Positions 6,755 through 17,339 of a stretch of DNA of 26,107 nucleotides are shown here, one piece after another. The notes under the pieces are model-generated. The model saw only the letters and a list, made by a program, of their open reading frames with translations, did not search any database and was not told the origin of the DNA. Source of the DNA: a bacterium (GTDB lineage Bacteria; Bacillota; Bacilli; Lactobacillales; Streptococcaceae); assembly GCA_905221435.1 (NCBI GenBank), contig CAJNDD010000024.1:1-26107 (forward strand), read 5' to 3'. Within the stretch, counting starts at the first letter, position 1. Each line of letters opens with the position of its first letter. Both the position numbers and the translations under genes were made by a program.

Positions 6755-8482
6755 TTAGAAGCGAATCGCTTCACGTGTTTTTTCATAAGAAGAAACAAAT
6801 CGATTTGTAACTCCTGGCTCTGCAACTTCCAAGGCTTGAGAAATTTTCTCAAATGAAGTTTGATAATCAAAGTCTCTTTCAAAAATTTCAAGTGCCTCAT
6901 TGAAGGCTTCTTGAATGCGCTCATCAAACGAACGGTAGCGATTTGAGTATTGAAGAAGCTGCTCTGTCAAAGTTGCATATTGAACGATATTGTAGGTTTC
7001 TGTTTCCAGAGCCTCCATATCATTTGTAGCAATCTCAAGAATGCGATTGACAGATTCAATATTAACTTTTGCCTGTTCCAATTCAGCCATCAAATCTTCT
7101 ACGTTGTTACTTGTCGCAAAGAAAAGTTTCAAGAAGCTTTGAGGAATACCTGGTAAGTTTCTCTTTTCCATGTATCGTTTGATAGTATGTAAACGATTGA
7201 CATAGACATTAGCCTTTTGACGAGCATTCATATCATCTTTCTCAATTTGTGCTAAATGCTCACTAACAGAGATTTGTTCATCTTCAATATCTTTTAAATT
7301 GTTTTGAAGATCTTGTAACTGCTCCTCTAAGATAGAGTATGCTTCCTTAGGCTCTGCTTGTTCTTCAATCACTTCTGTGATTAGCGTATCAAACTCTGAC
7401 AATTCAGCATAAAGACGGCGAACATGATTTCCATAGCTCTCTGGGAGAAGATAAGTTTTATTAAGACGCTCTATATCTTGAGCAAGAACTTGGTTATTAT
7501 CTTTCAAATGATTGAGGTAGGTTGGTAGCGTTTCGAGTAAACCTTCCACTACTTTTTGAGACGCCACCTCACGTGAGAAGATAGCATAGAGAGCATTGAT
7601 TTCTTCTTGGATTTGCGTGTTTTCGTACTCTGCATTATCCAACTCCAAGTGTTTGATATTTTCCTGATTTTTCTTTAGAGCTTCACGCAAAAGTTGGAAA
7701 CGAGCTTCAATATCTGTTTCGATAAAATGATAATTAAGCCCCAATAACTTACGGTAACCTTCTTCAAGATCTTCCAATTGCTCTGGGAGCTCCGTTGATA
7801 AGGTTGTCACAAGGCTTGGAACACGCTCAACCATATGTGTCAATGCAAGAATATGATTTTCTGTCTCATCTAAGATACTCGCAGCTTCAACTGGATCTCC
7901 TGATGAATTTAAAGTTACAAACTGAGAAAATTCCGATTGAATTTTTTCCAATTGCTTCTCAATTTCAGGAAGCGCCTCACCATACTGTTCTGAATTTTCT
8001 GCTACTGTATGTTGTAGACTTTCAAACAAATCCAAGGCATGTGAAACACGTCCACTATTTCTAGACTCCTGTTTTTCAAGCTCTGAAAGGGCATTGCGAA
8101 TCGCCGCAATATCTTCTTCAATCAAATCAATCTGGCTTTCAATTTGATCAATCTTGTGAGCGGCTTTGAAGAAACGGAAAGAATTGTTATAGTTTTCAGC
8201 CTCGAAAAGGTGGTTTTCAATATCAGCAAATGAATTAAGCGATAAATCAACCCATTTTTGATTCCATTCCCGGAAAGTGACCTGACTTTGACCAATCAAG
8301 TGCATGTTTTTAACGGCTTCAACCTCATCATTTACTGGAAGGTTGTAGAGTTTTTCTTTTCTTTCTTCGAGGGCCGCTAATCTGCCTTCATTTCGCTTGC
8401 GAAGAAACATAGCCACTCCATAAGCCAGAACCAAAATGATTGCAATTGCAACCATTAGATAAATTAGTTGTCCATTAGACAT
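6755..8482 (-). CDS. ezrA: Septation ring formation regulator EzrA
   Basis: This 575-residue membrane protein of the divisome links FtsZ rings to the membrane and to peptidoglycan synthases; it restricts extra Z rings in Bacillus and is important for division in streptococci. One N-terminal membrane segment (about residues 5-27) is followed by RKRNEGRLAALEERKEKL and then spectrin-like coiled coils for the rest, in the cytoplasm. The C-terminal part contains SYGNHVRRLYAELSEF and YMEKRNLPGIPQSFL. Length is normal for EzrA. AAAGGAG precedes the ATG, and a promoter (-10 at 8523-8518) lies in the gap after gyrB, so ezrA can be transcribed both alone and with gyrB. Confidence 0.96.
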   Translation of the reverse strand: MSNGQLIYLMVAIAIILVLAYGVAMFLRKRNEGRLAALEERKEKLYNLPVNDEVEAVKNMHLIGQSQVTFREWNQKWVDLSLNSFADIENHLFEAENYNNSFRFFKAAHKIDQIESQIDLIEEDIAAIRNALSELEKQESRNSGRVSHALDLFESLQHTVAENSEQYGEALPEIEKQLEKIQSEFSQFVTLNSSGDPVEAASILDETENHILALTHMVERVPSLVTTLSTELPEQLEDLEEGYRKLLGLNYHFIETDIEARFQLLREALKKNQENIKHLELDNAEYENTQIQEEINALYAIFSREVASQKVVEGLLETLPTYLNHLKDNNQVLAQDIERLNKTYLLPESYGNHVRRLYAELSEFDTLITEVIEEQAEPKEAYSILEEQLQDLQNNLKDIEDEQISVSEHLAQIEKDDMNARQKANVYVNRLHTIKRYMEKRNLPGIPQSFLKLFFATSNNVEDLMAELEQAKVNIESVNRILEIATNDMEALETETYNIVQYATLTEQLLQYSNRYRSFDERIQEAFNEALEIFERDFDYQTSFEKISQALEVAEPGVTNRFVSSYEKTREAIRF

Positions 8483-8517
8483 ATCAAACTCCTTTTATAC
8501 TAGAAACAATCGTAATG

Positions 8518-8526
8518 ATTATATCA
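8518..8526 (-). promoter_or_regulatory. Extended -10 promoter of ezrA
   Basis: TGATATAAT on the minus strand (8526-8518) is a full extended -10 element. The predicted start near 8511 gives a 28-nt leader holding the AAAGGAG ribosome-binding site of ezrA. No clear -35 was seen, which is common for extended -10 promoters. Confidence 0.6.
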
Positions 8527-8541
8527 TATTTTTTAAACCAA

Positions 8542-8555
8542 GGGAACTATTTCCC
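8542..8555 (-). terminator. Weak hairpin after gyrB
   Basis: GGGAA (8542-8546) and TTCCC (8551-8555) form a five-base-pair stem just past the gyrB stop. No strong U-run follows on the minus strand, so it would be a leaky terminator or a 3'-end stabiliser that lets transcripts continue into ezrA. Confidence 0.35.
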
Positions 8556-8562
8556 ACATTTT

Positions 8563-11086
<2,524 letters not shown>

Positions 11087-11093
11087 ACCCTTC

Positions 11094-11102
11094 ATTATAC
11101 CA
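11094..11102 (-). promoter_or_regulatory. Extended -10 promoter of the HAD-gyrB unit
   Basis: TGGTATAAT on the minus strand (11102-11094) is an extended -10 element. Expected transcription start is 11087-11086, i.e. the start codon ATG at 11086-11084. The longer reading frame start at 11095 lies inside this hexamer. The -35 region (around 11122-11117) is poor. Confidence 0.6.
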
Positions 11103-11145
11103 TTTTTTTATGAAAAAAGCGATGATTTCCTAGATTTTTCCAAGC

Positions 11146-11171
11146 AAAAACGAGAGTTTAACCCTCGTTTT
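11146..11171 (-). terminator. Terminator after the DJ-1/PfpI gene
   Basis: Minus-strand AAAACGAG (11171-11164) pairs with CTCGTTTT (11154-11147), followed by a short U-run to 11146. The first base of the stem falls in the stop codon. It separates the dinG-rodA-DJ-1 unit from the HAD-gyrB-ezrA unit. Confidence 0.7.
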
Positions 11172-11724
11172 ACTGTTGATTTTCAAAGACATCCCGATAG
11201 AGCATGCCGACTCGTAAACTTTCAGCATCTCCTCCCAACTGCTCCACCAATTCATAGGCAAAGGCAAAGGCAGTTGACGGTCCTCGGCTAGTTGTTAGAT
11301 TACCATCTACAACCACTGTTTGCTTTTGATAAGTTCCGTCAGTAATGTTCTCCTGAACACCGTCATAACAGGTGAAGCACTTGTCTTTCAAAACACCTGC
11401 TTGATGGAGGGCGATTGGAGCTGCGCAGATGGCCGAAATCTTCTTCCCTTCTTGGTTAAAGGCTTGAATTTCAGAAATGAGGGCTGGATTATCCCGTAGG
11501 TGAGCTGATCCAGGCATGCCACCTGGAAGAACTACCAAGTCATAGTCAGACAAATCACCATCAAAGATACGGTCGGCTTTTACCTGAATACCATGTGATC
11601 CTGTCACCTGCTCTTCAAATCCTACCATATCACAGAGAATGTTTGCTCGACGCAAGACATCAACTACTGTCAAGGCTTCAATTTCTTCAAAACCCTGGGC
11701 TAAGATAACTGCTACTGTTGCCAT
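11170..11724 (-). CDS. DJ-1/PfpI family protein
   Basis: This 184-residue cytoplasmic protein belongs to the DJ-1/PfpI/ThiJ class I glutamine-amidotransferase-like family. It begins MATVAVILAQGFEEIEAL, where the Glu in GFEEIEA is the conserved partner of the nucleophile. LPGGMPGSAHLRDNP and the nucleophilic Cys in ISAICAAPIAL (about residue 105) are present, as is TSRGPSTAFAFA near the C-terminus. Proteins of this family have been described as chaperones, proteases or glyoxalase/deglycase enzymes; the sequence cannot decide. AAGGAGG precedes the ATG. It lies 10 bp after rodA and is followed by a terminator, so it ends the dinG-rodA transcript. Confidence 0.92.
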   Translation of the reverse strand: MATVAVILAQGFEEIEALTVVDVLRRANILCDMVGFEEQVTGSHGIQVKADRIFDGDLSDYDLVVLPGGMPGSAHLRDNPALISEIQAFNQEGKKISAICAAPIALHQAGVLKDKCFTCYDGVQENITDGTYQKQTVVVDGNLTTSRGPSTAFAFAYELVEQLGGDAESLRVGMLYRDVFENQQ

Positions 11725-11734
11725 AGTGGCCTCC

Positions 11735-12958
11735 TTATTTGATTTGTTTTAGGACGACTTTCTTTCGTTTGAATGGAACTTTCCCACTTTTCTCTTCTGC
11801 TAGGTTGGTCTGGTAACTCATAGACAAGAGGAGACCGACACCGATGAGGTTACTAATAATTGCGGAGCCCCCTTGAGAAATGAATGGTAAGGGAATCCCT
11901 GTCAAAGGAAGTAAGCCTGTCACGGCACCGATATTCTCAAAAATATGGAAGAGCAACATCATGATAAATCCAGTCGAAATGTAGGTGTAGAACTGGTTGT
12001 TTGATCTGAGCGTAATTTTCAACATACGATAGATAAGAAGCAAGTACAGGGCAACGACAACGACTGAACCAATAAAGCCAAAGTCTTCAGCAATTACGGT
12101 GAAAATCATATCGCTCTCGCGTACTGGAATGAGGAGATTGGACACATTGAAACCTTGTCCAAACAAGCCACCACTTCCAATCGCAATTTGTCCCTGTGCC
12201 TGTTGATAAGTCGTTGTTTGCGCAAAATCAAAGGGATTGAGCCAGGCCAAAATACGGTTGATCTGGTAAGTTGGCATCCCAATCTGATGCAAGAAGGCAC
12301 GCCCATCCTTGCTTATAAAGATTGCCATGAAGCCTGCAACTGCAGTCACTCCTGTCGCAAAAACAGGAATGATAATCTTCCACGAAACACCTGAAAGGAG
12401 AACCATGCCTGCAAAAATAGCTACGAAGACCAAGGCAGTCCCCAAGTCACTTTGTAGGGCTAGAAGGATCAAGACTGGGATGGTAAAGGCAATCATCCAA
12501 CCAATCAATAGGAAATCCAAGGGAATAGTCCGTCGCCATTCCTTGTGCTTTTGAGTGAATTGTACAATGACTCGAGCCAATATCAAAATATAGGAAATCT
12601 TCATGAACTCAGATGGTTGAAAGAGCGTCGTTCCACCAATCGATACCCAGTTTTTGGCACCTGTAGAAGCTACCAGACTCGGATTGTAAAAAACAAGAGG
12701 GAGAACCATCAAGGCCAAGCCTAAGCCATAAAGATAGGGAGTCACCTTCCATAAAAACTCGGTATTGAAGAACATGACGACAAACCCAATAACAAGCCCT
12801 AGGGCTATCCAGGCGATTTGCTGACCTAGAATTGGTAATACATTATTTGGATAGTCATGACTAACTGCTATATAAATGGCCACTACTCCAATCACCAGTA
12901 AACAAAACACTGGTAGGAGGAGGCTGTAATCGACTCGAGAGTCGAAGGAACGTTTCAT
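11735..12958 (-). CDS. rodA: SEDS peptidoglycan glycosyltransferase RodA
   Basis: This is a 407-residue polytopic membrane protein (about ten hydrophobic segments) of the SEDS family, which polymerises lipid II with a partner class B PBP during elongation. SEDS landmarks are present: GAKNWVSIGGTTLFQPSEFMK, IAIGSGGLFGQGF and IPVRESDMIFTVIAEDFGF, whose Asp corresponds to the essential catalytic residue, and the C-terminal TGIPLPFISQGGSAI. It is called RodA rather than FtsW because of its position between dinG and the DJ-1 gene, as in the pneumococcus; motifs alone separate the two less well. AAAGG before the ATG lies at the end of dinG, five bases upstream, so translation is probably coupled. 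Confidence 0.93.
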   Translation of the reverse strand: MKRSFDSRVDYSLLLPVFCLLVIGVVAIYIAVSHDYPNNVLPILGQQIAWIALGLVIGFVVMFFNTEFLWKVTPYLYGLGLALMVLPLVFYNPSLVASTGAKNWVSIGGTTLFQPSEFMKISYILILARVIVQFTQKHKEWRRTIPLDFLLIGWMIAFTIPVLILLALQSDLGTALVFVAIFAGMVLLSGVSWKIIIPVFATGVTAVAGFMAIFISKDGRAFLHQIGMPTYQINRILAWLNPFDFAQTTTYQQAQGQIAIGSGGLFGQGFNVSNLLIPVRESDMIFTVIAEDFGFIGSVVVVALYLLLIYRMLKITLRSNNQFYTYISTGFIMMLLFHIFENIGAVTGLLPLTGIPLPFISQGGSAIISNLIGVGLLLSMSYQTNLAEEKSGKVPFKRKKVVLKQIK

Positions 12959-12963
12959 ATTTT

Positions 12964-15456
12964 TTACCTTTTCTCTTTCTTGGATTTTTCTTTCATTCTA
13001 TTGCGATGGGATTGGAGAAAATCAGCTACAGCAGGCTCTAGCTGTTCTCTAGAAAGGACCCGAACGGTCCTTTCTTTTGACAAGGCCTGAGCGATTTGTT
13101 TGCCGTAGCGCTTGCTGACAACACGACTGTCTAAGATTAGAGCAACCGAACCCTGGTCAGATCGTCTAACAGTACGGCCCAGAGCTTGTTTTAGCCGAAT
13201 GATCGCCATCGGCAACTGATAATCATAGAAAGGATTTTTCCCTTCTTGACGCAGTTCTTGGTTTAATTTTTTGGTTAAAGGTTCTTGGGGATTTTGGAAA
13301 GGCAATCTCGGAATCACTTGGATCACGCAAGGATGGGTTGAAAAATCAACCCCTTCCCAGAAACTACCTGTTCCAAGCAAGATCTGGCGTTCGCCTTTTT
13401 CAAAACGTTTTTTCAGTTGGCTTGGTTCCCCATTTTTATACTGAGCTAGATGCGGTTGGTCGAGCAGATCCGAAACTGCCAGCAGCATTTCTTTTGAGGT
13501 AAACAAAACCAATAAGGGTTCTTGAAAGGCTTGTAACCTTTGGATAACAGAAGCCACTTCACTAGCATAGTCAAAAGGCAAAACTTCTGTCACAAGAGGA
13601 AAGTCATTGACTAGAAAGACTTCTTGTTGCTCCTGTTTTGCTACATCAAGCCTAACAAGTGGAGAATCCGGAAATCCCAATAAATCTGCTAGGGAAACCC
13701 GATTGCTGATTTCAAGAGTGGCCGATACTCCTAGGAGCCTACAATCTTCTGGCAATAAGTCTGCTAGTATAAAGCGGCCTTTTTTACTTGAACAAATCAA
13801 GACGTCCTTGCTCGATTTCTCTGCTGTAGCAAGCCAAAATTCACGGTCCGATGTGAAAAAATTTGCAATTTCTCTATACTCTGGGAGAGCTAACTCCGAA
13901 AAATGCTGGCGCAAGTGTTCGAGAGAATCCAACCACTTTCCATTCTTAAAGCCTGACTGATAGTGCTCTATCAAGTAACGACATTCAAAAGCAATACTCT
14001 CAAGCAAGCGCTTCTGAACCAAATCTTCCTCTGTCTCCAAGGACTTTTCAATTTGGGTTACAAGCTCCTCAAGGCGATAAGCCTGCTGGGCTAGATTTTC
14101 AAGAGCTAGCAGCATTTTTTGAGCTTCATCCAAAATCACCAAACGATTGTCGACAAACTCTGGATTGTCTTCCAAACGAGTGACCAGATAGGCATGATTG
14201 GTCAGAAGAACACGACTGGTCTTGGCCTTTTCCTGCCCTCGTTTCCAAAAATCCTCTGTAGCAAATAAACTTTTCTTTGAAAGCTTGCCATCGTGGACTA
14301 GTTCTGGTAGAAAATGCTGATAGCGATAAAGTTGCCCGATTTCGTCCAAGTCACCAGTCTCTGTCTCTGTTAGCCAGATAAGCAACTGCATTTTAAAGCG
14401 TGTGAAAAGGCGATTGGACTCTGATCGATAGAGAATTTGGTGAAAGGCATCCAGTTTCAAGTAATTTTGAGGCCCCTTGAGACTATGAATCTCCATATGG
14501 AAAACCTCTTTTAATCGCTGACCTTCTTCTTGCATGATTTGATTTTGAAGAATTTTGGTCGGAACACTCACTAGGATACCTGCTTGACTCTCCAAGTTCA
14601 AAGCTGGGAGGAGATAACCATAAGTCTTGCCCAATCCCATTTGGGCTTGGATAAAGGAAGTCTGATGTTCTTCCAGTAACTGCTCAATCTTCTCAGCAAA
14701 TTCCAACTGTTGCGGACGCTCCTCCAGCCCCAATAAAGAAATATTTTTAGCAAAGTCTTTGGATAACTTTCGTGGGACTAAAGCTTTGCTTTCCTTTCTG
14801 AGGAAAAGCCCATGAAGTTCCATCAAGTCTGGCGAAGACAAGAGAGATTGTTGCTGGTAAACCTCCTCAATCACCAGATAACTTTCATAGAGAAGGTTAT
14901 CTGCAAGGTCTAACAAGCTTTCTAAGAGCCCTTTAGGTAACTCGAAGAGTTTTTGACGCATGTAAAGCAAGAGTTCTGCTGTTGCTTGAGCATCAGACAG
15001 GGCAGTGTGGGCCTGTTCTAGTTCAATACCCAACTCTTGACAAAGGATACCTAAGTTATACTTTTCAAACTGAGGATACAGAACCTGGGCAAGCTCAACT
15101 GTATCCACCCTCGGTGTGCGCAATTCATATCCTTCCAAAAAGAGGAATTCTGCAAGAAGATTAGCATCAAACTGTACATTGTGCGCAACAAAAATACCGT
15201 CCTTAACCAATTCAAAAATTTTTCCGGCCACCTGAGAAAATTCTGGTGCCGCAGCCAAGCGTTGATCGGTCAGACCCGTTAATTCTTTGATATGAGAATC
15301 CAAGGGTTCGTGGGGATTGACATCGGTCGCATACTGATCGATGATTTCACCATTCTCAATCATCACAATGCCTACTTGAATAATTTTTGCCTTGCTTCCG
15401 GTGCTGGTCGCCTCTAAATCAACGACCACATACCGATCATTTCTCGCATTCATCAT
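12964..15456 (-). CDS. dinG: DinG-family helicase with N-terminal 3'-5' exonuclease domain
   Basis: This 830-residue fusion has a DEDDh exonuclease domain (about 8-170) joined to an XPD/DinG-like superfamily 2 helicase. Exonuclease residues seen are D13 and E15 (VVDLEATS), D97 (HNVQFD), H150 and D155 (HTALSDAQA). The helicase has Walker A (QMGLGKT, about 272-278), DEAQ (443-446) and a C-terminal QALGRTVRRSDQG motif VI. No cysteine lies between Walker A and DEAQ, so the Fe-S cluster of E. coli DinG is absent, as in the Gram-positive exonuclease-fused form. Two ATGs stand in tandem (15456 and 15453); neither has a Shine-Dalgarno, and a TATAAT lies five bases upstream. rodA follows after five bases. 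Confidence 0.93.
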   Translation of the reverse strand: MMNARNDRYVVVDLEATSTGSKAKIIQVGIVMIENGEIIDQYATDVNPHEPLDSHIKELTGLTDQRLAAAPEFSQVAGKIFELVKDGIFVAHNVQFDANLLAEFLFLEGYELRTPRVDTVELAQVLYPQFEKYNLGILCQELGIELEQAHTALSDAQATAELLLYMRQKLFELPKGLLESLLDLADNLLYESYLVIEEVYQQQSLLSSPDLMELHGLFLRKESKALVPRKLSKDFAKNISLLGLEERPQQLEFAEKIEQLLEEHQTSFIQAQMGLGKTYGYLLPALNLESQAGILVSVPTKILQNQIMQEEGQRLKEVFHMEIHSLKGPQNYLKLDAFHQILYRSESNRLFTRFKMQLLIWLTETETGDLDEIGQLYRYQHFLPELVHDGKLSKKSLFATEDFWKRGQEKAKTSRVLLTNHAYLVTRLEDNPEFVDNRLVILDEAQKMLLALENLAQQAYRLEELVTQIEKSLETEEDLVQKRLLESIAFECRYLIEHYQSGFKNGKWLDSLEHLRQHFSELALPEYREIANFFTSDREFWLATAEKSSKDVLICSSKKGRFILADLLPEDCRLLGVSATLEISNRVSLADLLGFPDSPLVRLDVAKQEQQEVFLVNDFPLVTEVLPFDYASEVASVIQRLQAFQEPLLVLFTSKEMLLAVSDLLDQPHLAQYKNGEPSQLKKRFEKGERQILLGTGSFWEGVDFSTHPCVIQVIPRLPFQNPQEPLTKKLNQELRQEGKNPFYDYQLPMAIIRLKQALGRTVRRSDQGSVALILDSRVVSKRYGKQIAQALSKERTVRVLSREQLEPAVADFLQSHRNRMKEKSKKEKR

Positions 15457-15459
15457 TAA

Positions 15460-15636
15460 AAATTATATCAAAAAAAGCATGATTTGACACCCCTCAACTT
15501 TGATAACAATCTCGCTTTCCTTTTGAGTTTGAGTAAAAATCAAGACCTTAAAAGTGAGAATTTCACGCAAGTACAGCAGTTGGTCGCTGGTTCTGAGGTA
15601 TTTGAAAACTTTATCAACAAAGCTACATCAACATAA
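15460..15636 (+). pseudogene. C-terminal remnant of an unidentified plus-strand gene
   Basis: One plus-strand frame stays open from 15460 to TAA at 15634-15636. It reads like a real protein tail, containing LNFDNNLAFLLSLSKNQDL and VQQLVAGSEVFENFINKAT. It has no ATG and no ribosome-binding site, and its upstream part runs into the dinG promoter, so it can only be the end of a gene whose start has been lost. I do not recognise the family. It lies at a junction between segments that are separate in S. pneumoniae, which fits a rearrangement scar. Chance openness over 58 codons in AT-rich DNA cannot be excluded. Confidence 0.4.
15462..15470 (-). promoter_or_regulatory. Extended -10 promoter of dinG, predicted leaderless
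   Basis: Minus-strand TGATATAAT (15470-15462) is a perfect extended -10. The A of the first ATG is at 15456 and of the second at 15453, so transcription should start at or within a few bases of the start codon. No -35 of quality is present and no ribosome-binding site can fit. Confidence 0.65.
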
Positions 15637-15664
15637 AAAGACAACCAAGATATTAGCTGCCTTT
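15635..15664 (-). terminator. Probable terminator after nnrD
   Basis: Minus-strand AAAGGCA (15664-15658) pairs with TGTCTTT (15643-15637) with one mismatch and is followed by U-rich sequence. It overlaps the last codons of nnrD and separates that operon from dinG. Confidence 0.4.
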
Positions 15665-16504
15665 TTGAGATATTTTTTTCATTGCTCTCGGAAGTAGCTT
15701 GCTAATTTCTGTTGGCAAGACAAGATAGTTTTCTTGAGCTAGTTCTTGCGCGATAGCTGAATGAAGATAGGTCGCTACCACCACTCTCTCATAGAGACTG
15801 ACTTGATGAAACTGACCTGCAAAACCTGCAATCATCCCCGCCAAAGTATCTCCCATTCCACCAGTTGCTTGGTAGGGGCCTCCAACTTCTAATTGATAAT
15901 ATTCAGGCTGCCCAGCTTGCCAGATACGAGTCGCTGGACCTTTCTCAACTAAAATCGTCCCTTGAGGAAACGCTGAAAGAGCACTAGCAGTCGTCTCTGT
16001 ATTTTGATGGTCAAGAACTATACCAGATAGTCTTTCCCATTCCTTTTGGTGGGGAGTTAGGATAAGCTGACTGGAAGGAAATGGCAACTGGCCGTTTGCT
16101 AAGATGCCCAAAGCACCGCCATCTGCAATCAGAATCTGGTCTTCTCTGAGGCTGTCAAAGACCTGTTTTACGAGTTCTTCTCCGAATGCTTCCTCTCGCA
16201 AACCCGGACCTAACAAGACAGCTTCTGCCTTTTCCAACTGCTCTTTTAACAATTGCTGGTCTTGAAGAGAAAATGCCATGGCCTCAGGTAGATGACTGTG
16301 CAGAGCCGGAATATTCTCCTTATCCGTGCCAACAGTCACCAAACCTGCCCCACTTTTGACAGCTGCAATGGCTGACATGATGATAGCTCCCCCATAAGGA
16401 TAGGTCCCTCCCAGCAAGAGCAGACGCCCGTAATCTCCCTTATGGCTGTGACGAGAACGTTCAATAATGACTTTTTCTAGTAAAGTTTGATCAATCACTT
16501 TCAT
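15653..16504 (-). CDS. nnrD: ADP-dependent NAD(P)H-hydrate dehydratase
   Basis: This 283-residue ribokinase-fold enzyme (YjeF C-terminal type) repairs hydrated NADH and NADPH by dehydration at the expense of ADP. Seen in order are GDYGRLLLLGG with TYPYGGAIIMSAIAAVKSGA, VLLGPGLREE, LTPHQKEWERL, LVEKGPATRIW and the catalytic/anion-hole motif ATGGMGDTLAGMIAGF. The epimerase (YjeF N-terminal) domain fused to it in E. coli is absent, as in other Firmicutes. GAGAGG lies upstream of the ATG. It follows the Cof-type HAD gene by 57 bp, with a hairpin and a possible -10 between them, so it may be expressed both from folD and alone. Confidence 0.92.
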   Translation of the reverse strand: MKVIDQTLLEKVIIERSRHSHKGDYGRLLLLGGTYPYGGAIIMSAIAAVKSGAGLVTVGTDKENIPALHSHLPEAMAFSLQDQQLLKEQLEKAEAVLLGPGLREEAFGEELVKQVFDSLREDQILIADGGALGILANGQLPFPSSQLILTPHQKEWERLSGIVLDHQNTETTASALSAFPQGTILVEKGPATRIWQAGQPEYYQLEVGGPYQATGGMGDTLAGMIAGFAGQFHQVSLYERVVVATYLHSAIAQELAQENYLVLPTEISKLLPRAMKKISQKGS

Positions 16505-16524
16505 CGTTTTTTCCCTCTCACTCC

Positions 16525-16530
16525 ATTATA
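16525..16530 (-). promoter_or_regulatory. Possible internal promoter for nnrD
   Basis: A consensus TATAAT (minus strand, 16530-16525) lies about 20 bases before the nnrD start and just after a hairpin that would stop upstream transcripts. There is no recognisable -35 and no TGn extension. Confidence 0.4.
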
Positions 16531-16534
16531 CTAC

Positions 16535-16556
16535 AAAAGGAGGCTAGAACCTCCTT
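16535..16556 (-). terminator. Terminator between the Cof-type HAD gene and nnrD
   Basis: Arms AAGGAGG (16537-16543) and CCTCCTT (16550-16556) form a perfect 7-bp GC-rich stem with a six-base loop. A four-base U-run follows on the minus strand. The short U-run suggests partial termination. Confidence 0.65.
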
Positions 16557-16561
16557 CTACA

Positions 16562-17335
16562 CTATTTTCCCTTAAATTCCGCAAAGGTCTGTAAGATTTT
16601 AGCTGCCACTGCTGGAGAAGGTTCTCCTTTTAGCTCTAACGTGTCATCTGCATATGGAGTAAGGCCAGCAAAATCTCCTATCTGGACTGAATAGAGCGAC
16701 GTTTTTAATAGTTCAATATCGTTTTGATCATTTCCAAAAGCGATGAAGTTCTCCCCACATAACTTTTCAACAGTTGTCGCCTTATGAGTATCCAAGGGAT
16801 TAACATAAAGGCACTTTTCATGCGCATGATAGGAGAGATGAGCCTGTCCTAGTCTTTCTAGCTGACCAAGCAGATCATCAAGCAACTCCTCATGGTCACC
16901 CATATAAACGACTACCTTAATCGGAGTACCCAAGTCCTCAAGTTTCTGATGACGAGCCACCTTTAGGGGATCCACACTGGAGAAAAATGGAATCTTCTCC
17001 ACAATCTGACCACTATAGTCAAAGCAATCATCTGCAAAGAAAGGGAGATTATAGGTCTGGCAATAATCCACTAACGCCTGATAAACTCTAGCATCGAGAT
17101 TCCTTTCGAAGATAGCCTGCCCCAGATGATAGGCCACGCCACCATTCAACCCTATGACCAAGCGCTGACTGAGTTCAGAACCTAATAAACCCAAACAATC
17201 CCGATAGGAACGAGCTGTGGCAAATACAAGCTCATGTCCATAATCTTCAGCCTTTAAAAGAATCTGCTTAATCTCCTCATCTATGGTCATGTAGTCAAAA
17301 GATAGCGTTCCATCCAGGTCAAATACGAATTTCAT
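16562..17335 (-). CDS. Cof-type HAD hydrolase
   Basis: This 257-residue protein belongs to the HAD subfamily IIB (Cof / sugar phosphatase-like). Motif I is intact, MKFVFDLDGTLSFD, with both aspartates; motif II is the Thr in FATARSYRD, the Lys of motif III lies near THKATTVEKL, and motif IV reads AFGNDQNDIELLK. The large C2B cap sits between. Relatives act on sugar phosphates, flavin mononucleotide or pyridoxal phosphate, and the substrate cannot be told. AAGGA precedes the ATG, which is only four bases past the folD stop, so the two are co-transcribed and probably translationally coupled. Confidence 0.9.
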   Translation of the reverse strand: MKFVFDLDGTLSFDYMTIDEEIKQILLKAEDYGHELVFATARSYRDCLGLLGSELSQRLVIGLNGGVAYHLGQAIFERNLDARVYQALVDYCQTYNLPFFADDCFDYSGQIVEKIPFFSSVDPLKVARHQKLEDLGTPIKVVVYMGDHEELLDDLLGQLERLGQAHLSYHAHEKCLYVNPLDTHKATTVEKLCGENFIAFGNDQNDIELLKTSLYSVQIGDFAGLTPYADDTLELKGEPSPAVAAKILQTFAEFKGK

Positions 17336-17339
17336 CTTC

